Shown: positions 1 through 5,871 of the stretch, piece after piece
Numbering within the stretch: position 1 is the stretch's first letter
Layout of the letters: the number at the start of each line of letters is the position of its first letter
NCBI GenBank assembly: GCA_021732805.1
Contig: JAKFUJ010000096.1
Span: 1-6,393, forward strand
Length of the DNA: 6,393 bases
Source of the DNA: Betaproteobacteria bacterium
GTDB taxonomy: Bacteria; Pseudomonadota; Gammaproteobacteria; Burkholderiales; SG8-41
Reading direction: 5' to 3'
The notes under the pieces: model-generated
What the model was told of the DNA's origin: nothing
Databases searched by the model: none
What the model saw: only the letters and a program-made list of their open reading frames with translations
Made by a program: the position numbers and the translations under genes

Positions 1-81
1 CAGTACGATGGTGAACCAGCGCAGGGTCCGGCGGGTCAACCTTTTTAAACCTTGCGCACTGCTGCCGGTGTGTCGTGTCAT
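1..81 (-). CDS. Possible 5' end of a divergent gene, cut by the left edge (partial)
   Basis: On the minus strand an ATG at 81-79 opens a frame of 27 codons that reaches the window edge without a stop. The predicted peptide begins MTRHTGSS, continues with a basic stretch (KRLTRRTLR) and ends in WFTIVL, which could be the start of a hydrophobic segment. A positively charged tail before a membrane helix is common in inner-membrane proteins, so a membrane-anchored product is a reasonable guess. There is no clear ribosome binding site before this ATG; an in-frame TTG at 39-37 is preceded by an A-rich AAAAAGG but with no spacing. A second frame is also open across the same bases, so chance cannot be excluded. 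If real, the gene is divergent from the aminotransferase, with about 80 bases between the starts. No family can be assigned from 27 residues. Confidence 0.33.
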   Translation of the reverse strand, partial: MTRHTGSSAQGLKRLTRRTLRWFTIVL

Positions 82-150
82 GGCGCGAAGATGGTAGCAT
101 GTTGCACTACACAAACGCTGCGCGGACGCCGGCTTCGCGCCCTTCTCAAA

Positions 151-155
151 AAAGG
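151..155 (+). promoter_or_regulatory. Ribosome binding site of the aminotransferase gene
   Basis: AAAGG ends 7 bases before the ATG at 163. It sits inside the run AAAAAAGG and fixes the start at 163: the same frame is open back to an ATG at 52, but that start would add 37 residues absent from this family and has no such site. Confidence 0.6.
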
Positions 156-162
156 TTTTCCG

Positions 163-1491
163 ATGACTGCCCGCCCTGCCAATCTCGATTCATTCTGGAT
201 GCCGTTCACCGCCAATCGCGCATTCAAACAGTCTCCGCGCATGCTGGTTGCCGCCAAAGACATGCACTACACCACCGATGACGGCCGCCAGATTCTGGAT
301 GGCACTGCCGGTCTGTGGTGCGTCAATGCCGGACATTGCCGGCCGAAGATCGTCGAAGCCATACAGAAACAGGTGGCGACCATGGATTACAGCCCGGCTT
401 TCCAGCTCGGCCATCCGGATGCATTCCGCGTCGCTGAACGGCTCGCTGCGATGGCGCCGGGTGACCTCGACCATGTGTTTTATTGCAACTCCGGCTCCGA
501 GGGCGTCGATACCGCACTCAAAATCGCGCTGGCCTACCATCGTGCCCGCGGCGAAGGCCATCGCAATGTGCTGATCGGGCGGGAGCGCGGCTACCACGGC
601 GCCGGTTTCGGCGGCATTTCGGTCGGCGGCATACCTGCCAACCGCAAAGCCTACGGCAACATGCTGTTCCGTGTCGATCATCTCGCGCACACCCACAACC
701 TCAAGGAAAATGCCTTCAGCCAGGGCCAGCCGGCCTGGGGCGCGCATCTCGCGGATGAGTTGGAAAACCGCATCATCCCGCTGCACGACGCCAGCAACAT
801 CGCCGCCATCATTGTCGAACCGCTGGCCGGCTCCACCGGCGTGCTGGTCCCGCCCAAGGGTTATCTCGAGCGGCTGCGCCAGATTTGCGACAAGCACGGC
901 CTGCTGCTGATATTCGATGAAGTCATCACCGGCTTCGGCCGCACCGGTCCGTGTTTCGGTGCGGATGCGGTCGGCGTGGTGCCCGACATGATGGTCGTCG
1001 CCAAGGGCCTGACCAACGGTACCGTGCCAATGGGCGCAGTGATCGCGCGCCGCGGCATTTACGATGCTGTGGTCAACAACGCCCCGCCCGGCATGATCGA
1101 ACTGTTTCACGGTTACACCTACTCCGGTCATCCACTGGCCACGGCCGCGGCATTGGCCAGCCTTGATACTTTTGAAGAAGAAGGCTTGTTTCAACGTTCG
1201 CAGGAACTGGCTCCGTACTTTGCGCAGGCCGTGCAGTCGTTGCGTGAACTGCCCAATGTCATCGACGTGCGCAACATGGGCATGGTCGCCGGCATCGAAC
1301 TCGAACCGCGGCCCGGCGCACCGGGCGCCCGCGCTTTCGAAACTTTCCTCAAGTGTTATGAAAAAGGCGCCTTGATCCGCACCACCGGCGACATCATTGC
1401 ACTGTCGCCGCCGCTGATCATCAGCAAGGCGCAGATCGACGAGCTGATCGGCAAACTGGGCGACGCACTGCGGGAAGTTGGACGGGACTGA
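163..1491 (+). CDS. bauA: Omega-amino acid (beta-alanine) : pyruvate aminotransferase, PLP-dependent class III
   Basis: A 442-residue cytosolic enzyme predicted to transfer the amino group of beta-alanine (giving malonate semialdehyde) or other omega-amino acids/amines to pyruvate, forming alanine. The start at 163 has an AAAGG site 7 bases upstream, and the protein then begins just before LDSFWMPFTANRAFK, the N-terminal signature of the family. Other marks are GLWCVNAGH (W52), the phosphate-binding NSGSEGVDTALK (S110-G111-S112), RGYHG (Y144) stacking on the cofactor, EPLAGSTGVLVPPKGYL, IFDEVITGFGRTG with the pyridine-nitrogen aspartate D252, AKGLTNG with the Schiff-base lysine K281, LFHGYTYSGHP, and LIRTTGD with R406, the likely substrate carboxylate arginine. 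Length and all catalytic residues fit a complete, active enzyme. Small departures from the usual wording are SEG for SEA and YHGAG for YHGV. An uncharacterised gene follows 28 bases downstream. The family is secure; the exact amine donor is not. The symbol is taken from the Pseudomonas beta-alanine : pyruvate enzyme by resemblance to the recalled family sequence. Confidence 0.95.
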   Translation: MTARPANLDSFWMPFTANRAFKQSPRMLVAAKDMHYTTDDGRQILDGTAGLWCVNAGHCRPKIVEAIQKQVATMDYSPAFQLGHPDAFRVAERLAAMAPGDLDHVFYCNSGSEGVDTALKIALAYHRARGEGHRNVLIGRERGYHGAGFGGISVGGIPANRKAYGNMLFRVDHLAHTHNLKENAFSQGQPAWGAHLADELENRIIPLHDASNIAAIIVEPLAGSTGVLVPPKGYLERLRQICDKHGLLLIFDEVITGFGRTGPCFGADAVGVVPDMMVVAKGLTNGTVPMGAVIARRGIYDAVVNNAPPGMIELFHGYTYSGHPLATAAALASLDTFEEEGLFQRSQELAPYFAQAVQSLRELPNVIDVRNMGMVAGIELEPRPGAPGARAFETFLKCYEKGALIRTTGDIIALSPPLIISKAQIDELIGKLGDALREVGRD

Positions 1492-1519
1492 TCATTCATA
1501 ATGATAGCTTGCAGCGACG

Positions 1520-2098
1520 ATGCTGCGTGACATCAGACAATTGATTTCAATGATTATTTCATACAACTTTTATTACGCACGCCCCGGCAACGCTGCAGCC
1601 GTTTTGCGCCAGCGTCTGCTGGCATCCGATGTGCGCGCGCGACTCGGACTGCAGCGGGGCCGCATCATCAGCAAAACCGAAGGTGATGATGATTTCCCGG
1701 AAGTGATCTGGCGGCTGGATTTTGCCGACATGGCCGCACAGGATGCCGACATGAAAGTCCGCGCAGCCAGCCCTGAATTCGAGGCCATACGTCACGGCAT
1801 GCGCCAGCTTTACCGGCGCTTTGAACGGCCGTTGTACAAACCCTGCGGCAATACCGTGGCGGCGACCCGACCAACCCTGCTGTTACACGGCGTGTATTGC
1901 GACGCATCCGCTTGCGACGCGGTGCGCACTGCACTGCAGACGGTTGCAGCCGTCGAATTCATATCCGGCGGCACCGACATACCGCGCTTCATTTGCGAAA
2001 CCGGAAGCGCGGGGTTAGCGCAGTCGGTATCGCTGCAGCTTGCAAGCCTGGGCGCGCGCGCAACGCGCAGCGTCTGGCGAATTGAGGATGGAGGCTGA
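1520..2098 (+). CDS. Uncharacterised protein with two probable ferredoxin-like (alpha/beta-barrel type) halves
   Basis: I do not recognise a named family. From the ATG at 1520 the protein has 192 residues; an in-frame ATG at 1550 would give 182 and starts directly before the first probable strand (IISYNFYYA). Neither start has a good ribosome binding site, so the start is uncertain. The first half (about residues 11-105) reads as strand IISYNFYYARPG, helix NAAAVLRQRLLASDV, strand, strand VIWRLDF, helix, a pattern like the dimeric alpha/beta-barrel proteins (antibiotic-biosynthesis monooxygenase or NIPSNAP type). The second half (about 118-188) reads strand TLLLHGVYC, helix ACDAVRTALQTV, strand AVEFIS, strand PRFICETG, helix, strand TRSVWRIE, again a ferredoxin-like order. 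Cysteines lie at 109, 127, 132 and 159. There is no signal peptide or membrane segment, so it is probably cytosolic. The gap of 28 bases after the aminotransferase on the same strand suggests co-transcription. Fold assignments are by eye; function is unknown. Confidence 0.85.
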   Translation: MLRDIRQLISMIISYNFYYARPGNAAAVLRQRLLASDVRARLGLQRGRIISKTEGDDDFPEVIWRLDFADMAAQDADMKVRAASPEFEAIRHGMRQLYRRFERPLYKPCGNTVAATRPTLLLHGVYCDASACDAVRTALQTVAAVEFISGGTDIPRFICETGSAGLAQSVSLQLASLGARATRSVWRIEDGG

Positions 2099-2164
2099 GA
2101 AGCCGGCCAAGCGTTATAAAATATTGTTTAAAATCAATTACTTATAAATTAATCTCGGACGCAC
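2099..2164. other. AT-rich convergent gap without a recognisable intrinsic terminator
   Basis: This 66-base gap lies between two converging stop codons. Positions 2114-2154 are strikingly AT-rich for this window, with TTATAA at 2114-2119 and again at 2142-2147. I see no GC-rich stem followed by a T run on either strand, so how transcripts of the two converging genes end is not evident. Confidence 0.5.
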
Positions 2165-5100
2165 TCAAATCCGCTGAATATCGCGCAACTCGAGTTTGAC
2201 CAGGCAATGATCCAGCCACTCCGCGGTGAGTTTTTCCTGGGTTGAATTCTGCTTCAAGCGCTGATCCAGCGCTTTCCAGTCGACACAATCCAGCGGCTGA
2301 TCCTGATTGAAACAGGAAAACACATAACTCGTTTTTCCGGTTTGCGGATCGACATGAGCTTGCAGGCACTGCGCGCAGACTTCCTTCATCATGCATTGCA
2401 TCGGTGAATTGATGGAGCCGATCGCATGATGTTGTGGTTTCAGGTACGGCTTCAGCGCATCGTGCCGCGCCCGTGCCACCGCGGCCATCATCCGGTCGGA
2501 GCCGATGGCAATGATGCGGTCGGCGTCCTTGAACGGTATCGCCTGTGCGCCGAGTTCTCCGGCGGCATAGGCTTTCATCGCCTGCACAATATTGCCGACA
2601 AAACGCCGGTCATCAGGCCGCGACGGCATGAATCCCGGTTCGTCATCCGAGCACCAGACCACGACATCACTGGCCGCCTCGATATCCTCGATCCGGTAGC
2701 GGTCGATCATGCGTTTGTAACCGGCAAAATACAGTACCCGGTTGCCGGCCTTGCGCATCGCCTGGCCGATGGAAAACAGCACGGCATTGCCCAGTCCGCC
2801 GCCGACCAGCACCACGGTCTCATCGACGGGGATTTCGGTGGGCGTACCGGTCGGCCCCATCAACACGATGGGTTCGCCCGGCTTGAGTTCCACGCACAGG
2901 TCGCTGGAACCGCCCATCTCGAGTACGATGGTCGACAGCAGGCCCTGCTCCGCATCGACCCATGCCCCCGTCAGCGCCAGGCCCTCCATCGCCAGTGTGC
3001 TGCCTTCGGTGCGCGGCGCCAGCGCCTCGAAATTCTGCAAACGGTAAAACTGGCCCGGCTGGAAACGTCTTGCCGCCAGCGGTGCGCGCACCACGACTTC
3101 CACGATCTGCGGGGTCAACCGTTTGACTTCATGCACCGTCGCCCGCAGATCACGCTGCAAGGCGCCGAAAAACGCCGCGTCATCGACAGTCGTTGCAGGT
3201 TTGACCTGTGCCAGCACGCCGCTGACCACAGGATATCCCTGCTTGGCACTGCCGATCGCCTTGACCACGTTGCCGAAAAATGACGGATGCACGTCACCGA
3301 AATAACTGATGCAGCGACCGTCATCACGTTTCGACAGCAATACATTGATATTGTTGGGCTTGGCAATCGCTTTTTCCGCGGCCACCGGATTACCGTCAGC
3401 ATCGCAGGCGCGGAAGTAACGGCCGTCGAGCACGAAATGTTCCGCGTCTTCCCTGGCGAGCACGGTATTGGGCTGGGTGCCGGCGGCAATCAGTATGGCG
3501 CGCGCCGGTAATTCGACGCGACCGGTTTCACTCCATTCGCCATCATCACCCTTGCCGTGCATAACGGCTTTCAACGCCCGGGCATGGCCATACTCATCGA
3601 CCTCTATCGACAGCGGCGTCAGGCATTCGGCAAAGGTGATGCCTTCCTCCAGCGCCTTGTGAACTTCTTCGTGATTCAATGTGTACGACGGACTGTCGAT
3701 CAGCCGCTTGCGATAGGCGATGGTCGCCCCGCCCCAGGACTGCAACAATTGCAGCACGCCCGGTTCACGACCTTCTTTTTCCGCTGTTGCGCGTTCGGCA
3801 CGGAGCGCCCGCGCATGGGCGATGAACTCATCGGCGGTTTCGCGTTCCTCCGTATTCCACGCGATACGTGCCGCAGCTTCGCCGTGTTCGCGCGCCAGCA
3901 ACTCATACCGCAGCAGGAATTTCTCCACCTGCAGCGGGTAGTAGGCCAGTGATTCGGTGGCGGCATCCACTGCCGTCAGGCCACCGCCGATGATCACCAC
4001 CGGCAGCCGCAGTTGCATGTTGGCAATCGAATCGGTTTTTGCGGCACCGGTCAGTTGCAGCGCCATCAGAAAATCCGAGGCGGTGCGCACACCACGTACG
4101 AGACCGTTGGGCATGTCGAGTACCGTCGGACGCCCTGCACCGATAGCGAGCGCGATATGGTCAAAACCCATGGCAAAAGCATCTTCAGCGGTGATCGTGC
4201 CGCCGAAACGCACGCCACCGAGCAATGCAAACTGCGAACGGCGCTCCAGCAGCAGACGGATGATTTTCAGAAAATTCTTGTCCCAGCGCACGGTAATGCC
4301 GTATTCAGCGACGCCGCCAAAACCCGCCATCGCGCGTTCGTCCAGCGACTCATACAGCTCACGCACATCACGGACCGGCCTGAATCCAACCTTGTTGCCG
4401 GCGATGTCTACGCCGCAAAGCTCTGGCGGCAGCGGTTCGATTTTTAATCCGTCGATACCGACCACGGCGTGACCATCGTTCATCAGAAAGTGCGACAACG
4501 AAAATCCCGCCGGCCCCATGCCCGCCACCAGCACGCGTTTGCCGCTGGGCGCCTTGGGATACGGGTGGCCCAGGTTCAGCGGATTCCAGCGCGTCAGCAG
4601 ACTGTAGATTTCAAATCCCCAGGGCAGCTCCAGCACATCCTTCAGTGTGCGCGTCTCCGCCTGCGGGATGTTGACCGGCTCCTGCTTCTGATAAATACAG
4701 GCCTTCATGCAGTCGTTGCAAATGCGATGCCCGGTGGCCGCAGCCATCGGATTGTAAACCGTGATGATCGCCAGCGCACCGATAACCAGGCCCTCGGTCT
4801 TGGCCTTGTGGAATTCGGAAATTTTTTCATCCAGCGGACAGCCGGCCAACGTGATGCCGAAAGGGGACTTCTTGAACGATTGCGCACCGCGGCCGCTGGC
4901 GCCTTTTTCCTGCAATCCCTTCGAGCAGGAATCCTTGCCCTGCTCATGGCACCAGATGCAGTAATTAGCCTCGTCCAGTGCACCGGTCAGGTCGGTGCCC
5001 TTGTCGGTCAGTTTAAAACCCTGACGCTGGCGCAAGCGCGACACGTTAAATCGATGTTCGGTATAACCCGCAGCAGCAGAGGTCTGCACCGGCACCAGAT

Positions 5101-5695
5101 TTTGTACGTCCAGCTTGTGCGGTGATTTGAACAGCACACCGTCATGATGGCGGAGATGACCCGCCGGGGTGTGCGCGGCCCAGGCGGCATATTGCAGCGC
5201 CAGGTCCAGCGCTTCCGCGTTGCCCTGTTCATCCTGCTGCCAGGCCTTGACATGCCGCGCAAACGCCAGCTCGGTCAACGGCTCGCCGAACAGTGCCGCC
5301 AGTTTTTCGCCGACAGCGGCGCCATCGATCGCGGTGGCGACTTCGGCTTTGTACTTGTGCATGGCCTTGCGTTGCACGAACAGGCGCTTGATGCTGTACA
5401 AGGGCGCCAGTTCATGATGTTGCGCCGACAGCACACCGACTTCTGCGCTGATGCCGAACAATTGCGCGATAAAATCATCGAGATGCGGCGCCAATGCCAG
5501 CAGCAATTCAGATTCCTGCTTTGCTGCGAGCGACCGCGGATCTGCGCGTGCGCTAACCAGCCGGTCATGCAGTTGCTCATCCGCCGTTCTCAAACCATCG
5601 AGAAACAATTGATCCACTTGCAGCAATCCAGCGAGTCGGTACAAATCCTCGAAGGAAAGACCGGAAGCAGTCAGGGGGATGGATGGTGAAAGCAC
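2165..5695 (-). CDS. Single-chain flavin/iron-sulfur NAD(P)H oxidoreductase: GltD/NfnB/SudA-like module fused to PyrK/SudB/NfnA-like module
   Basis: Predicted cytosolic electron-transfer enzyme of about 1176 residues from a GTG at 5695. An ATG at 5773 would add 26 residues, but those use rare codons (three ATA, one AGG, two TTA) and contain a consensus -10 box, so I prefer the GTG; it has no clear ribosome binding site. Domains by eye: residues 1-239 cysteine-free, largely helical and unrecognised; 240-345 Fe-S region with C246, C249, C257, C286 (in AGCPLDEKISEF) and C326, C329, C333, matching the N-terminal cluster domain of GltD-type proteins; FAD Rossmann motif GMGPAG 392-397 with acidic D415; NAD(P) motif GGGLTAVD 570-577; FAD-closing region GTQPNT 739-744 and GDVHPSFFGNVVKAIG from 800. 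The ferredoxin-reductase module starts near 855, with PGQFYRLQ 880-887, GPTGTP 947-952 and VGGGLGNA 964-971, then C1101, C1107, C1110 and C1128 as a probable [2Fe-2S] site. Probable cofactors are two FAD and up to three clusters. Nfn transhydrogenase and sulfide dehydrogenase carry these modules on separate subunits. No GltB-type or pyrimidine-reducing (PreA) partner is present, so the physiological reaction is unknown. Confidence 0.93.
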   Translation of the reverse strand: MLSPSIPLTASGLSFEDLYRLAGLLQVDQLFLDGLRTADEQLHDRLVSARADPRSLAAKQESELLLALAPHLDDFIAQLFGISAEVGVLSAQHHELAPLYSIKRLFVQRKAMHKYKAEVATAIDGAAVGEKLAALFGEPLTELAFARHVKAWQQDEQGNAEALDLALQYAAWAAHTPAGHLRHHDGVLFKSPHKLDVQNLVPVQTSAAAGYTEHRFNVSRLRQRQGFKLTDKGTDLTGALDEANYCIWCHEQGKDSCSKGLQEKGASGRGAQSFKKSPFGITLAGCPLDEKISEFHKAKTEGLVIGALAIITVYNPMAAATGHRICNDCMKACIYQKQEPVNIPQAETRTLKDVLELPWGFEIYSLLTRWNPLNLGHPYPKAPSGKRVLVAGMGPAGFSLSHFLMNDGHAVVGIDGLKIEPLPPELCGVDIAGNKVGFRPVRDVRELYESLDERAMAGFGGVAEYGITVRWDKNFLKIIRLLLERRSQFALLGGVRFGGTITAEDAFAMGFDHIALAIGAGRPTVLDMPNGLVRGVRTASDFLMALQLTGAAKTDSIANMQLRLPVVIIGGGLTAVDAATESLAYYPLQVEKFLLRYELLAREHGEAAARIAWNTEERETADEFIAHARALRAERATAEKEGREPGVLQLLQSWGGATIAYRKRLIDSPSYTLNHEEVHKALEEGITFAECLTPLSIEVDEYGHARALKAVMHGKGDDGEWSETGRVELPARAILIAAGTQPNTVLAREDAEHFVLDGRYFRACDADGNPVAAEKAIAKPNNINVLLSKRDDGRCISYFGDVHPSFFGNVVKAIGSAKQGYPVVSGVLAQVKPATTVDDAAFFGALQRDLRATVHEVKRLTPQIVEVVVRAPLAARRFQPGQFYRLQNFEALAPRTEGSTLAMEGLALTGAWVDAEQGLLSTIVLEMGGSSDLCVELKPGEPIVLMGPTGTPTEIPVDETVVLVGGGLGNAVLFSIGQAMRKAGNRVLYFAGYKRMIDRYRIEDIEAASDVVVWCSDDEPGFMPSRPDDRRFVGNIVQAMKAYAAGELGAQAIPFKDADRIIAIGSDRMMAAVARARHDALKPYLKPQHHAIGSINSPMQCMMKEVCAQCLQAHVDPQTGKTSYVFSCFNQDQPLDCVDWKALDQRLKQNSTQEKLTAEWLDHCLVKLELRDIQRI

Positions 5696-5723
5696 AGATA
5701 ACGTCAATGAATTTAAGCTGCTG

Positions 5724-5732
5724 ATTATACCA
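5724..5732 (-). promoter_or_regulatory. Extended -10 promoter for the large oxidoreductase gene
   Basis: Read on the minus strand this is TGGTATAAT, a perfect -10 hexamer with the TGn extension. No good -35 hexamer lies 16-18 bases upstream, which is typical of extended -10 promoters. Transcription would start near 5717, about 22 bases before the GTG at 5695 and after the alternative ATG at 5773, so it supports the shorter protein. No experimental proof. Confidence 0.5.
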
Positions 5733-5817
5733 ACCGGCAGCCTGTGACTTATGCCATTGTGCGCTATGCTCATATCCCCAATGCATGTCGCACGCTCTGA
5801 TTCGCGTTGACCGGGTA

Positions 5818-5826
5818 TGCGATAAT
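5818..5826 (+). promoter_or_regulatory. Possible extended -10 promoter for the MFS transporter gene
   Basis: TGCGATAAT is a TGn-extended -10 with five of six consensus bases. A TTGACC at 5807-5812 lies too close to serve as its -35. Transcription would start near 5833, giving a leader of about 40 bases before the GTG at 5872. It diverges from the oxidoreductase promoter about 90 bases to the left, so one regulator could act on both. Confidence 0.35.
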
Positions 5827-5857
5827 TAAATCAAAATCCGACCTTCACCAGTGCAAC

Positions 5858-5862
5858 GGAGG
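5858..5862 (+). promoter_or_regulatory. Ribosome binding site that fixes the GTG start of the transporter
   Basis: GGAGG ends 9 bases before the GTG at 5872, and AGGA follows at 5866-5869. This strong site supports a GTG rather than an ATG start; the first in-frame ATG (codon 21) would remove most of the first membrane helix. Confidence 0.75.
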
Positions 5863-5871
5863 CACAGGAAA

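Noticed and set aside
94..110. GTAG-N9-CTAC inverted repeat before the aminotransferase, overlapping a weak TGG-TAGCAT -10-like sequence
   Set aside because: Arms of only 4 bases and a 4-of-6 match to the -10 consensus are too weak to call an operator or promoter.
52..162. Upstream extension of the aminotransferase to an ATG at 52
   Set aside because: The extra 37 residues are cysteine- and arginine-rich, not part of the family, and the start at 163 has a proper ribosome binding site.
190..1194. A 334-codon open frame on the minus strand
   Set aside because: It lies wholly opposite the aminotransferase, whose motifs are intact. Its composition (rich in H, R, G, D, Q) is that expected from the complement of a GC-rich gene, and it shows no recognisable domain.
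1311..1326. Perfect 6-base hairpin GCCCGG-CGCA-CCGGGC
   Set aside because: It lies within the aminotransferase coding sequence (RPGAPGAR), has no following T run, and is what GC-rich codons give by chance.
2426..3283. A 285-codon open frame on the plus strand
   Set aside because: It is the complement of the well-supported ferredoxin-reductase module of the large gene. The translation is rich in H, R and Q with no motif, so it is a shadow of GC-rich coding DNA.
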